Source: Micrasema longulum
Taxonomy: Eukaryota > Arthropoda > Insecta > Trichoptera > Brachycentridae
Length of the DNA stretch: 64,000 bases
Reading direction: 5' to 3'
NCBI GenBank assembly: GCA_022494885.1
Contig: JAGVSM010004532.1
Span: 1 to 64,000, forward strand
The notes below the pieces were generated by a model. The model had not been told where the DNA came from and made no database searches. It saw nothing but the letters and a program-made list of their open reading frames with translations. Made by a program: the position numbers and the translations under genes. Below are positions 44,560 to 56,212 of this stretch, in pieces (the stretch's first letter is position 1; every line of letters starts with the position of its first letter).

Positions 44560-45340
44560 TTTCTTATGCAGAGTTGGATTCAACTTGAAGCTGTTTATAT
44601 AAACATGTTACAACCACTTCCTAGAGAGTTGAATCTAGTCCTTGTCTACAAAAATTTGGACAAACTCAAAATATTGTTGATAAATCTACCTGGTTCACGA
44701 AGATGTATAAAAATAGAAAATTTCAGGCGTTGCCTTGTATGTTGGTGATATAATTCAATCAGACGTTAGGAAGATATTAACAGCTCCCCAGAGAGTTGAA
44801 TTCAGTCCTTGCCTACAAAAATTTGGACAAACTAAAAATATTGTTGATAAATCCACCTGGTACATAAAGACGTATAAAAATTGAAAAAATAAGATGTTCA
44901 GGTGTTGCCTAGTATGTAGGTGATACAATTTAGTCAGATGAATGTCACCAGCATAATAAAAGATTTTAGCTCTTTAACTTAAACAACATCAACAAATGGA
45001 AGAATTGAAGGAATAAAGATGTTTGTATTAGACTTATGACACCAAAACAATTATACAATTCAAAAACTACTCTTACTCAAATGAAAGACATAACCCCTAC
45101 AATATATCACATACAAAAAATATAATCACTAGATCCTCAACACAAAGACAACTTTAACAAACACAAACTAATACAACTTTTGGACAAAGGGATTTTGAGT
45201 ATTATTTAATTAATAAATCTATAAACTACTTCCACTATCTATTAAAACAATTAGAAATGAGAAAATGTCTGCAAAGGCCATAAAAAATTGGAAAGTGAAG
45301 CTAGGTAGAAGTAAAATGGATTGTCTCATTCGCCCAAACC
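44560..45340 (+). mobile_element. LINE tail with internal tandem duplication
   Basis: The 3' part is an RT C terminus: NTRSSTQ, TTFGQRDFEYYLINKSIN, then after a one-base shift PLSIKTIRNEKMSAKAIKNW. The upstream part is duplicated head to tail with a period of about 167 bases (44623-44789 and 44790-44950), each copy with CTACAAAAATTTGGACAAAC and AATATTGTTGATAAATC. The upstream unit is open in the first copy (LNLVLVYKNLDKLKILLINL). Confidence 0.6.
44623..44950 (+). repeat. 167-bp tandem duplication
   Basis: Two units of about 167 and 160 bases, clearly alike over their whole length but diverged by many substitutions, so the duplication is old. Confidence 0.85.
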
Positions 45341-45634
45341 AATATTGATTCAACTGCTCCACAAGCGTATAGCTTATGTTAGGTCTTGTTATTTTCGTTG
45401 TACGTTTTGTAATGTAAATAATGTAGATGTTCATATATACCTAGTTTTTAAAACTGTCTGAATATTTTGTTAATTATCTCTGTTTATTAAGTTAGTCTTC
45501 TTTGTTTTTTTTAATGTAAAAACATTTCAAAAAAGTATATTGATTAGTGTTTTCGGCGCGGGTAACCCCCAGTGAGGTCACATTATTTTTATTATTGATT
45601 ATAGTTTATAAGAGTAAAATATGAATACAAATAT

Positions 45635-45760
45635 GGTTACACAGTGTGTAAAGTGGCCAATTAAACCAGCCAATGACAGGTTATAATCACTGTAGATGTA
45701 TAGACTTCTATATTACCTTATCTAAAATTTTATTTAGCTCTGTTGCAGTATGTTAAAATT
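45635..45760 (+). mobile_element. SINE family P, fragment
   Basis: GTAAAGTGGCCAATTAAACC, AGCCAATGACAGG, TAGACTTCTATATTACC and GTTGCAG, in the order of the family body. No tRNA-like head. Confidence 0.65.
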
Positions 45761-46029
45761 TCTAATGGATTAAAACATTGAGAAACTTTTATGTGATTTG
45801 AAACGCTTTTGTTTCTTTACATTTCAACTTTTTCTTTTCGCGTTCCTAACCTTTAATATGAAAATCATTATTTTTATACCTTTGAAATCAAAATTTGCAA
45901 TTTTTTTTCGATAGAGCATGGTTGCCGCTCTTCTATAAAATTTCTATGTGCTTCAGGTACTGATTTTTCTTCAGGAAATCTTCAAGCAAATACTCTTTTT
46001 TTGGCACAAAATTCGACATATATAACATC
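45761..46029. other. AT-rich stretch, nothing recognised
   Basis: No supported feature between the two SINE pieces. Confidence 0.5.
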
Positions 46030-46287
46030 ATTATCGTTCCCTTTCCGCACCTAATGTGTGCATAAGGCACTGCATTGGTATACCAATCACAGTGTAACTT
46101 AAAAATTTTTGTCTCATGATAATAAAATAATCAATCTAACGCTTCAAGTGCCAGTCTTGCAACTATGAAATAGTCTAGTGTAAAAACACTTTTTAAATAA
46201 ATATTTAATCTTAATTATGTCGAAAATTGAACACGTAAATTAAACCCCTGCGTGGTTGGCAATCACGCTGACCACTACAATTTATTA
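46030..46287 (-). mobile_element. tRNA-headed SINE, family G, decayed
   Basis: Minus copy with 3' word CCAATGCAGTGCCTTATGC, body AAAAAGTGTTTTTACACTAG and a head with AGTGGTCAGCGTGATTGCC. The B-box region carries a small insertion. Confidence 0.75.
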
Positions 46288-46689
46288 TAAATGTATAGTT
46301 ATAGGCTCCAAAAAAATTATACGTGCTTCAGTTGCAGGTTTGTTTTAAAGATTTACCTACTGCAAAAAAAACTCCTAACAAATATTTCCCTTTTGACACG
46401 AAATTTAATGCTATGAATAAATATGTGTTTACTCTTTGGCGTATGGTGGTATTTTTAATTGTTAGTTGATATATTGTGCTTGATAAAACCAGTAAACACA
46501 GAAAAGTCAGTAAGTGGTTACATACAATTTTAAAAAACGTCCATTCATTCATTAATTGATTTAATTTATTTTGTGTGATTTTAACAGCTATAACATATAA
46601 AAAAAAGTAGATGTATATTAACAATACTAGAGCCAATTGAAAAATTCTACTGTAAATCTAATACTACATAATATTGAAAAGAGTTGACG
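46288..46689. other. AT-rich stretch, nothing recognised
   Basis: A 102-codon minus frame (46328-46636) is hydrophobic and lacks any known motif; likely chance in AT-rich DNA. Confidence 0.4.
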
Positions 46690-46795
46690 TAATTGTATGC
46701 ATGCGACGTTTGTATTCATGTGTGTGTATGTAAATGCGTGTATGCGTGAATGAATGAGGAAGAGTGTGTGTGTGTGTGGGTGCGTAAGTATATAA
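46690..46795 (+). repeat. TG-rich microsatellite
   Basis: Interrupted TG/GTGTA repeats, with the clean part GTGTGTGTGTGTGGG at 46765-46779. Confidence 0.8.
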
Positions 46796-47029
46796 AAATA
46801 AACTTGTAATTATATTGAAAAGGGTATAGGAAAGAGCTTGGTGAGAAGTTTGAATATTAAAAAAAAAAATAGTTTATACCTACTTTTGGAACCTTTTTTA
46901 AAATATTTAAGTCAAAAAATGTTAGAAATTGTATTTTTTAAAAGTATGATAAATTTTTTAACCTTATTTTAAAAATTAAATTTTATTTTATAATTAAATT
47001 AAAAAAAATATATTTATACTTTTACATTG

Positions 47030-47330
47030 TTTGTTTTCTTTTTTTTATATAAAATAATGTTCCCTCACTGGGGTGGGGTGTCCCGTGCCGAGGGAAACAT
47101 TTTATTAAATATGAAACATGTCTAAGATTAGCTATTCAACAAAGTTTACATAATAATAACAATAAAAAAACCTAATTAATCTAATTAACCTTATTATAAA
47201 TAACAAAATAAATAGTAAAAAACGAAAATAATCATTAAAACATAACCAATTCATAAAGATCAATAGAACAAATTTCATTAAAAGTATACACATTTTACCT
47301 ATTTGGCTTGATCCACTCATCGATCCGTGC
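47030..47330 (-). mobile_element. LINE 3'-end family (candidate)
   Basis: ATAATGTTCCCTCACTGGGG followed by GTCCCGTGCCGAGGGAAAC and an AT-rich run recurs in part at 23140 (TTCTCTCACTGGG) and 52096 (CCTCACTTGGCACAACCCGT, GTCGAGACATTC). The repeated order suggests the 3' end of a mobile element family. No RT codons identified. Confidence 0.4.
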
Positions 47331-48461
47331 GCAACTACCTCTACTATCCATTTTTTAATAGCAATTTTATATTGTGAGAACTAACTAATTGTCCTAATGA
47401 ATAATGGAAGTAGATTGTAAACTTTAAATTGATACAAACTGAATGAATAATGTGCAACAAGTCCCATACAATTCGGTAGGTAACCACAAAACGCATTGAA
47501 TACGATGGAACGTCAATAATAAAACAAGGTAGGTATGATAATACGCGTAAGTTAATTCAAAACAAACATACAAATACATATTTATTGAAACACTTGAAAT
47601 ATCAATATTATTTTTTTTTTTTTTAAAGTTAAGGTTGTGAAAAAATTTTATACAAGCTTAATTTTCATAATGATTTTGCCTCGGTAGCTATCGAGAATTT
47701 GGAATTGAGATTGACTGTATTTCTACAAAGAAAACTCATCATAAATGCATTTCCTGAAGCTTTGTCAGCAATGCTATTTCAACTCGGTCCATGCCTATTC
47801 CGATGTTCCAATAAAAGCCTTCGGGGAGGGGAAAGTTTACACCGATAACTTCGACTGTATTCAAAGTACTGACGTGTAAAATTTTAAATCTAACACGAAA
47901 TTGAACGATTGTAGTTTTGCTACTTTTAAGTTGGAACTTGAGGAATGGAAAATAGTTAAGGTTCTTTAAATAATTTGTTTTATACCAACGAGCTTTTGCT
48001 TAAGTCTGTAGTCTGGATAAACAAACGTAAAATTATGAAATCATACGATTTTGCCATTTTACAACAAATGTTTTTTTTTAATCGCGCTATAATAATAAAC
48101 AAAAAAAACATAAGTTAGATAAACAGTATATTTTTAAAGGTATTGCTGTCAAAAAATATACTTAAAAATTTTATGTGATTAAAATATAATTACTTTTAGA
48201 CCGGCAGATTACGCCATTTCAAATTTAGACTAAACTTAGGTATCTGGGATCTCAAAAAAGACTAAGTATTGAACTAAAATTTTTTAAAATAATTTGAAGG
48301 TAATTAATTGAGCATAAAAGTGGCAAAAGCCAAATTTTATTTTTTTGATTTTGAAAATAAATACAAGCACCTTAAATCACATACATTTTTGTGACATTTT
48401 CCTTTATTTCCACGTAAAATTTTGCCTTCGATAATATTTAAAAAATAAATAAATTGTCATT
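47331..48461. other. AT-rich stretch, nothing recognised
   Basis: No gene found. 47740-47870 is GC-richer but closed in all frames. Confidence 0.45.
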
Positions 48462-48560
48462 GGCCGCTTACAGCAGCCAAAGACAGGTCACAAGCCCTGT
48501 CAATACCTAGACTTCGTTATTTCCTTTTCAAATATGTTTTTTACCTCTCGGTTGCAACAA
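48462..48560 (+). mobile_element. SINE family P, fragment
   Basis: CATTGGCCGCTTACAGCAGC, GACAGGTCACAAGCCCTG, ACCTAGACTTCG, GGTTGCAACAAATTTAGAT, matching the body at 58.7 kb. Confidence 0.7.
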
Positions 48561-48639
48561 ATTTAGATAAAAGTAAATAAGTCGTCGTTTAGATTTAAAT
48601 CAGTAAATAAAAACTAAATATTAAACCATGCAAAATAAT

Positions 48640-49440
48640 TTCATTTCATAGAACTAAACAACCGATTTCCTTCAAGTACCTAACAGAAAACTTCAAAATT
48701 GATGTAGTCAAGTCCATCAGATATTTAGGAATTGTTTTAGACTATAAACTGATATACAACGAGCATAAAGATAATACAGTAAATAAGTCACTGAAATTAT
48801 TTGGCTTCATTAACAGAATATCCTCTGATTTAACTGTAAAATCCGTATAATCAAAATTCTTTACTGCTCAAATGTTTACCCTCTTCTAGAATATGCCTCC
48901 GAGGTCAAGTCTCATTCCATGTGAATCGCATAAATCACATTGAATCAGTCCAACATTGCTTGCTTCGAAAAGAAGCGTGCATGCTTGGACTAGAGATAGG
49001 TAATTATTCTTATGCTGATATATGAGTCAATGTTAAATATTTCTAGTCTACAAAAACGTAGAACTAATATTGATTTAATATATATGTATGTTCGGAATAC
49101 TAAATGGTATAATCGATGTTGCATCATTACTGAGACAAGTAAAATTTTATTTTCCGACTCGTAGGTTGAGAAACAACGAAGTACTGTTCATCGATCAGCA
49201 TAGAACAAACTATGGCCTTAATTCTCCAATGACTTGTCTTTGTCGTATTGTTAACTTAAGACAAGATCTAGACTTTTTTGGTTTTAGTTTACAGTGATTT
49301 AAACGAACACTTAATAAATAGTCAAGATCTTGTCTTGATGTCTCTAATGTTTGTAGATGCATCTTTTCTTTAAAACATAAGGTTTTTAACTATTCTTTTA
49401 ATGTTTTATTAAAACCCTATAAATGGTTTGAAAATAAATA
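48640..49440 (+). pseudogene. jockey/CR1-like LINE RT tail
   Basis: Plus strand: FKIDVVKSIRYLGIVLDYKL, NKSLKLFGFINRISSDL, then decayed LEYAS, and an intact part (49088-49297) LNGIIDVASLLRQVKFYFPT, RRLRNNEVLFIDQHRTNYGL, NSPMTCLCRIVN. The order YLGI.LD, FGF..R.S, (L)EYA, RR.RN....HRTNYG.NSP is diagnostic. It is the family of the split host element at 25.6-27.1 kb. It ends in AAATAAATAAATAAAAC. Confidence 0.85.
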
Positions 49441-49469
49441 AATAAAACATATCCGTATATATAGTAGTA

Positions 49470-49540
49470 GCGATGAAAAACATAGTGGTCTATCCTCTCT
49501 GCCTATCCCTACGGCAAAACAGTGTAATGGATTCTATGTT
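49470..49540 (+). mobile_element. RTE-like LINE 3' end scrap
   Basis: GTGGTCTATCCTCTCTGCCT and ATCCCTACGGCAAAACAGTG match the 3' UTR words at 2105-2150. Confidence 0.6.
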
Positions 49541-49954
49541 TTTTTTTAATAATTTTATTTAAAAAACAACTTTAAGAGTTTACTCAGACTTAAATCATAG
49601 ATTCATGTACGTTGTATAATCTATAATTTTCTCTGTACGTTTAATGTCACTGAAGCTTCGTAGAACATAATTGATTTTGTTGGGATGAGTCTTGTACTAG
49701 TAGTTTTGAAGGCTTTATCACGGGACAAAGGATTTGATACTTGATATCAGATGTTTTGAATTCAATGTTAATGGATATAACATAGTTAAAGACAGACAGT
49801 ATGTATCATTTAAAGTATGTTTTTTTACTGTGATAAAACTTTCGATTGCTAATCACAGACGTATTATAAATAAACTCATTTTTCTATTCCAGCTACATCT
49901 TAGATATGGCAAATATTCCATTGTATAAAAAAAAATTAGAAAAACAGAAATAAA
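49541..49954. other. AT-rich stretch, nothing recognised
   Basis: No supported feature. The 64-codon plus frame 49734-49928 is not recognisable. Confidence 0.45.
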
Positions 49955-50335
49955 AAGAGTTTGCATCCTTTGTGTGGAGCCCACAATACATAACAAACAT
50001 TGAAAGGATTTGAAATGTTCATCAGATATTTTTGAAATACCTAGATTATAAAAACAATAAAACGCTTTGCACTTACAGCCAATCTGCTAAACAAATGGAT
50101 TTTTTCCCCTCAAAAATAGACGTAGTATATCTTAATTACACTATTTATATAAATAATTACATAATAAAGTAGATTCTTTTAACCTACTCTCCAAAATTAA
50201 TCTTAATGTCCCCCGTTGCGTGACAAAAAATAAGTATTTATTCCATCTGCCAGTCTCTAGCACTAACTATGCACAACACTTTTTCCCGTTTCGTTTTTGC
50301 TCAAACTGTAATATTTTTATTTATCTACTGATATT
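49955..50335 (+). mobile_element. jockey/CR1-like LINE RT tail
   Basis: Plus strand: WSPQYITNIERI, then FLKYLDYKNNKTLCTYSQSA, FFPSKIDVVYLNYTIYINNY, a break, LLSKINLNVPRCVTKNKYLF and STNYAQHFFPF. The order WSP......RI......FLK, SKIN.NVP, TNY is that of LINE C termini. Two or three breaks. Confidence 0.75.
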
Positions 50336-51249
50336 TATTTATTTATTTAAAAGATGTATTTAACATGCCCCTTAACTTATTTAAAAATAAATAAAGACTC
50401 ATTTTTTCTGGTTGCGATACGCTTCCTCTTGCTATTTAATGATGCTCACGCTTACACAAAACTGAATACCTTCTCCCACACAAGAACAAATAAATACCTT
50501 TACACTTACTCTCATACAAATACACACGAATACACCCTTTTTTTGTACCATAATTTAATATGTATGAATTTTATTTCAAAGCTTCGATAGTCTGTCTTTA
50601 AACCGTATCTTTTTTATGTTATTATATAATCTTTGACTGTTTGTTTCTGTTAAATTAATAAATATATAATCAGTTAATAAAACAAATCGCGTGAAATGGA
50701 TTGTATTTTCAAAATCAATATAGTAACAATGGAAAAACATTTTCATAACGGATTTAAAAAACAAATTTTTGTGACACTAGTGACGTCAAGATTTAGACTC
50801 GACTCCTATGTTTGGCATTTTTAAAAATTATTTAAATGAGCCGTTATTATCGCGTTGTTTTAACGAAGGATTTTGACGCTGTAAATTATATATTCGTTGT
50901 TCATCTGGGTACTCTTCAATATTAACAACCGTTCCTTTCAAACATACTAAACAAAAATAGTTTAAAAATTAACTAATGTACGTAAATAAGCACATATTAA
51001 ATAATTTGCGACGGTCCCTTCATACAAACTACGTATTCGAATAAAAAAACTTTAAAATTTAATTCGAATCGTTTCTTAAAATGGGCGTGGGTAACACAAT
51101 GAAGCGTCTTCACAAGAATTTATTTATTTATGTATTTCACAGTTTAAAAATGTACCGAGTTTCTTTGTTTCAGGTCCCGACTAGCTAGGAAATTCCTGTG
51201 TTTAAGGACTTTTTTTTTACACGTGTTTTTGTTATTTCATTAAATGATG
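50336..51249. other. AT-rich stretch, nothing recognised
   Basis: No gene. The first part may be 3' UTR of the preceding LINE (TTTATTTATTTATTTAAAAG at 50335). Confidence 0.4.
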
Positions 51250-51284
51250 CTTAATAAATTCAAAGAATAATAATAACATTCGAA

Positions 51285-51650
51285 AAAATCAATAAAAATA
51301 TAAATTAAAAAACATGCAGGTCATAATAATAAAAATTGAATCATTAATATAAATTAAAAAATATGGCATTAATAGTAAAGAAATGAGACATAATTATTAT
51401 AAATTAGAAAATATACCGATAATAATAAAAATTGAAGCATAAATACACATTGTAAAATAAAACATTAGTAATTAAGAAATTAAATATAAATATAAATTGG
51501 AAAACATACCGATAGTAATAAAAATTGAAGCATAAATAAAAATTTGAAAATATATCGTTAATAATTAAAAATTGAAGAACAAATATAAATTACAGAAAAT
51601 ACCATTTATAATTAGAAAATTAAACATACGTGTAAATTCAAAATTAGAAA
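51285..51650 (+). repeat. minisatellite, about 48-bp unit
   Basis: Roughly seven degenerate units built on TATAAATTRRAAAATATACC and GATAATAATAAAAATTGAAG followed by CATAAA. The spacing of the word AAAAATTGAA is about 48 or a multiple of it. Extremely AT-rich. Confidence 0.75.
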
Positions 51651-51901
51651 TTAAATAATATTTATTATTCTTTAATATTTATTTTTCTTCATTTGTTAGT
51701 ATTTCAAAGATCATTTTTAATTAATACTTGCCAAAAAACAGTGATATTTCCCTATAATAATTGTTATTGCCGATACTTTCTTGCGTCAAACAAATGAGAA
51801 TTTTATTTTACATCTCTCTGTTATAATACTCAAATTAGTATTTAATTATTTTTTTTTATTTCAAGTTTTACATAACACTTTTAAATATAATAATAACATA
51901 A

Positions 51902-52078
51902 TCGGGTTGTGGTCCTGTGGCTAGTGTCTCGGACTCATGGGTCAAAGGTTTGTGGTTCGAATCCCACTCTACCCCAACTTGAGTCCATTTTCTAATAGTG
52001 AGTTATTTACAACTCGTTGAAAATGGCCCTTAAAATTTAATATTTGGGGGAATCATACGAACGCAAATATTTGTTTAA
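51902..52078 (+). mobile_element. tRNA-headed SINE, family M (complete)
   Basis: CGGGTTGTGGTCCTGTGGCT, anticodon position CAT, B-box TGGTTCGAATCCCAC, body TAATAGTGAGTTATTTACAA to AACGCAAATATTTG, then an A-run. The best copy of the family. Confidence 0.88.
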
Positions 52079-52967
52079 AAAAAAAAAACATATGAATACC
52101 TCACTTGGCACAACCCGTGTCGAGACATTCATTTACATTATTTAATATATATAACTTATGATGTCTAAAAAACATATGTAAAATACATTAAAAATAATAC
52201 ATATTCATACGTAAATCATGTGTACATAAATAATGGTAAGATAAAAAAAGAAGAGAAAACAACATTATATTATTAGTACAGCTCACAAACTTAACTACTG
52301 CGCAGACATTGGGTCAAGTAACAAGCTACTGTCAGCTCCCGGTGGCCCAACATCCTCACAAATGCCAAATATACGAGTATATGACATATATTCATCGAGA
52401 CACTGTGTGGATACAAATACAAAATATGACATGCAAAAATAATTATATATAAACAAGTCTACTGCTTTGGTGGGGCGACCATCTCAAGACAGTTCTCGGG
52501 ACCCAAATCAAGTAGCCATTTTTTTTACAAATAATTTGAATTACTCAAGATTTTTATCTACTATTTAAACGCATGCAAAGTATGCCAAACGTGAAGAGCT
52601 ATTCGCGAAACCCCTATTTTACCGCGCGACAAGTATAGTGACATTATCTCCAGAGAAAGTCTATTTGACGCAATTGGTTTTTCCCTTTTTAATTACGTTA
52701 AATGCGTGTCTATTGAAACAAATTAATTAATATTTATAATAAAAAATACCGAACTTGCTTACACTTTTATTGGTGCAGGTGAAATAATTCAGTTAAAAGA
52801 ATCAAACCCGAAGCTATTTAACTTTACAAAAATCAAGATATTGATGAATTCAACAAACATGGATGTATTCTGTAATGGGTTGAACAGCCAGTAATGTTAT
52901 GTTGACTAAAATTTGTGAAATAAATCAATAATAATTATATACATTGACAAAATTGTGAATATTATAC
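52079..52967. other. non-coding stretch
   Basis: 52096-52135 holds a LINE 3'-end word shared with 47.06 kb. 52290-52345 and 52450-52510 are GC-richer without a frame. Confidence 0.4.
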
Positions 52968-53060
52968 AGTATGTAATATGGCCAATTAAACCAGCCAGCG
53001 ACAGGACATAAGCCCTGTAAATGTCTAAACCTCCATGTCCCCTTTTTAAAAATATTTTCC
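52968..53060 (+). mobile_element. SINE family P, fragment
   Basis: GGCCAATTAAACCAGCCAGC, GACATAAGCCCTGTAAATG, AAACCTCCATGTCCCC follow the family body. Confidence 0.7.
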
Positions 53061-53589
53061 GTTTCTTTTAAAATACATTTTGGCAAAAAATATACGTCAA
53101 CGTTTTACCAAAGTTTCACCTTAGCATGACCATAAATAAGCAAGAAAATGTTTTTTTTAAATATCTTGGAAAAGAGAAAAAAATCCTCAAAGTTTCCGGC
53201 TTTTAACGCAATACCCCATTCAAACAAAAGTTTTGTTATGAAAACAGTCCTTGAGAAATTAATTAATTAAAACTTCGAGCCTACAACCATGGACAAAAAT
53301 GTCAACACAAATAATTAAGTTATATTTTTGTTGATAAATATCTCAATAGACAAAGAAACTTCATTGAGAGAAAAATGAAGAAGTCAAGGCACTGACATTA
53401 AACTTTAAGAGCTAAGAATACATAATTTAAAAAATCCTATGCTTTAACAAAGTATATCTATTCAAATCTTAAGTAAACTTTTTTTATGTGAGTGAAACAT
53501 AATTTTTCATATAAAACATTTAAGTGTGCATACTTAAACTAGCAAAACTTCCATGTTTCCTTGGTACACCGACAGGCACCAATACATTA
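53061..53589. other. AT-rich stretch, nothing recognised
   Basis: No supported feature. Confidence 0.5.
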
Positions 53590-54245
53590 TAACTGGCTAA
53601 ATACGCATTTGAACACAATGTATTTGAGAAAGTTGACAGCTTTTAATACTTGGGAGTTCACAAAATTGAAATGGAAGCATGCACAAAGAGCTCGCAACCC
53701 GCTTAGGAATTGCTGGAGCACCTTTTAGCATGACGCGTGTTATCTGGAAGTCTGGTCCGAACCCGGTTAAAATGAAATGCCGATTATTTAATTCATGTAT
53801 AATTCTAATAGTCTTATAAAGGTGCGAATCTTGGCATCTTACCAAAGCTCAAAACACCAAACTTCTGAGTTTTGAGAGTAAGTGCTTGGGAAGAATATTA
53901 GGTTTAAGGTAGTTCAATTTTATAACTAACATTGAAGTCTAAGGACGGTCTCCTATAACGAGCGTCTTGAGGATGCGGCAGTGGACCTATCATGGACACG
54001 TGTTGCGTATGCCTCGCGAGAACCTAAATACAGGTTTCTTCTTTTTAAACCAGCGGTGTCACGCCGCGTTGTCCTAGAAGGCCGTCGATGACGATCTTTC
54101 GACTTTATTCGGCGGAACTAAGGGGCGCTAGATTGACGTGAAAAGAGGCGAGAGTACTGGTTGACGATAGGGTCTCCTGGAGGCTACGGGTGATGTCCAC
54201 ATGCTTCACTTAGGAATGGATGTGGAAAAGTAGAAAAAGAAGAAG
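53590..54245 (+). mobile_element. LINE RT tail of a distinct RTE-like family
   Basis: Across several frame breaks one reads VDSFKYLGVH, VWKSGPNPVKMKCRLFNS, ESWHLTKAQNTKLLSFESK, CLGRILGLR, then QWTYHGHVLRMPRENLNTGF and DRVSWRG. The order FKYLG, K.R.....L..GCE.W...., RCL..IL..R, W.GHVLRMP, DR..WR is the C terminus of another widespread non-LTR family, distinct from the VERMDDE type above. GC-richer than its flanks. Confidence 0.7.
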
Positions 54246-54249
54246 TATT

Positions 54250-54945
54250 TGAGTAAAATTTGTTTTAACGATACGTCATATTACAATTTTAGACGGTTAG
54301 CTGTGAACATAGATCTAGAAGAATCTACGAACTTACATAAATTTCAAATGCTTCAAGTTCACAGGAACATAGCTGACGTATTTTTTTTGTATGAAATATC
54401 AAATAACTTGGTATTCTTTCTTAATCACTATTAATTTTAGAGACGCAGTAGCGCAGACGAGAAACAAATATTTATTTATTTTTTTTTAATGTTCCACCAA
54501 ATAATATCAAAACTCATTTGTAATTAGAACCTGCAGTATATGTAATCATCAATTCAATCATTTTGATATTAGTAACATGTCTTTAACTTCGCTTTTCTTT
54601 TTTTTTTTTTTTAAATTTTTGACCAAGTACATAATTATACAGTTATGAACGTTTTGTACATTCAAAGTTAATCATAACGTTTCTACCTCTCCAATAAAGT
54701 GAAAAGTGTTTAGAGAGGGAGTTCGTTTTACATTAATTTTTATGTTTTTATGTATACATATATTTAACTTTATTATTATTATTTTTTACATATTTTTTAA
54801 TTTCGTTTCTTTTACATTTATTATATTGAACATAATTTGAGCATGAGTTTCTTACACTTATATACAAAGAAATTGGCAATATACGTGTACATACTGTTTG
54901 TTCACCTAATAAAATAAATAAATATTTATATTTTATTTTATTTAC
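54250..54945 (+). mobile_element. LINE C-terminal remnant and 3' UTR
   Basis: FQMLQVHRNIADVFFLYEIS (54346-54405) is like QKRREIADIIYLLKIAS in the element at 26 kb. The rest is UTR ending CACCTAATAAAATAAATAAA at 54921. Weakly supported upstream of the quoted words. Confidence 0.5.
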
Positions 54946-54989
54946 ACTTTATTTTAACCATATAGAACAGATTCCTGAAAATTAGTTAT

Positions 54990-55345
54990 TATATTGTAGA
55001 ATATACACATCTTTCCACTGTATAAAGTTCGGGATTAGGTGGGTCTCATGTGTTTTTTTAAATTTATATTTAAATGTTCTAAAATTTGCAATTGATTTTT
55101 AAATTTCCGGAAGATTATTAAAGTTTTTTTCCCAACATATGAATAATGATTTAAAGCCACAGTTGTTTTGCAACTGTGTTAAGGTAAATTATTTGGAAAT
55201 CTAGGCTTTCGAGAATTTTGAAAATTAGTGGGTTTTTTTTTCATTGAAAGATTGTATGATAGATGCTTTTTTAAATATGTTATCAATTGAAAGTATATGA
55301 AGTTCTTTAAACATAAAATTTGAAAGGTAAGTTTTAAGCTTTTTT
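54990..55345 (-). mobile_element. LINE C-terminal remnant
   Basis: Minus strand: LFKELHILSIDNIFKKA, then NFQNSRKPRFPNNLP, QNNCGFKSLFI, NNLPE, KSIANFRTFKYKFKKTH. The order L..L.IL.....I....K, NLP, (S)...F....K is a LINE C terminus with frame breaks. Confidence 0.5.
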
Positions 55346-55624
55346 AGTGTAATTTTAGCAATTGTTTTATGGGCAGTCAAAAGTGGACGTAAAATTGTCT
55401 TGCAAGCTCCTCTTCATCCTATAATTTCATACTCCTCTTTTTTTATTTTTTTAAATTTATTTATTTACACTCTTTATCAAAATACAATTTCATGTTCACT
55501 TGTTGTTTAATGTTCAGCTAAAAAGGGTACATACCCTGTTCCAAGCTAGGCAATTACATTTTAATATATTATAATAGTTAACAAATTAATATAGAGCACA
55601 GACAAACAAAATATAAACCTATTC

Positions 55625-55755
55625 GTATACACATTTTGATACATATACATACAGACATACACATATAAACACACATATATATATACACATATATACACAT
55701 GTACATACACATACACGTACATACACCCATACGCATACACATACATACATTCATA
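55625..55755 (+). repeat. (CATA/CACATA)n microsatellite
   Basis: Long run of ACATACACATATA variants. The minus frame across it is an artefact of repeat codons. Confidence 0.9.
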
Positions 55756-55836
55756 AAAAAACATAGACAATTTATTTATGCGAAACTTCATGGTTGCCAT
55801 CTATAAATATATTTTTCTAAAGTTATTCCTTATTTT

Positions 55837-56212
55837 TTATATTTTATTTTTGACATCAAGTAAGAATCTCCTATCCGTGGCATGCATCAACTTTTCTGAC
55901 TCCCTACGACCAATGTCATGAAAGAGCGAGGTCAACACCTTCCATAACTTGACAACACTCCCGTCTTTCCACGATTCTGGCAAAAGATTTTGGACCTTTT
56001 TGCCTACGTAATAGTGTTGTCTCGATGCCAGAACAGTGTTGACCCCTTCACTAAGTATCAGATCCCTATTAGAGTATTTTGTATTATAGTTGTGATTGAC
56101 GCTTGGGTAAATGTTTCTATTTATGTGTGTAACCACTACCGTTCTCAATATATACTGTTGAATAATATTCAGTTCTCTGAATTCTTTGAAGAGCTTTGAG
56201 TCACTTGGATAA
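55837..56212 (-). mobile_element. LINE RT C-terminal remnant
   Basis: Minus strand: FRYPSDSKLFKEFRELNIIQ, VVVTHINRNIYPSVNHNYNT, KYSNRDLILSEGVNTVLASR, VGKKVQNLLPESWKDGSV. The order LFK...LNI....Y, H.YNTR....L, (Y).G.K..N.LP is the common LINE C terminus. Nearly unbroken over 120 codons, so younger than most copies here. Confidence 0.8.

Noticed and set aside
46328..46636. Minus-strand 102-codon hydrophobic frame (membrane protein?)
   Set aside because: Hydrophobicity follows from T-rich codons. No homologous copy and no splice context.
55561..55800. Minus-strand frame of 79 codons rich in Tyr, Val and Cys
   Set aside because: Pure translation of the CATA/CACATA microsatellite.
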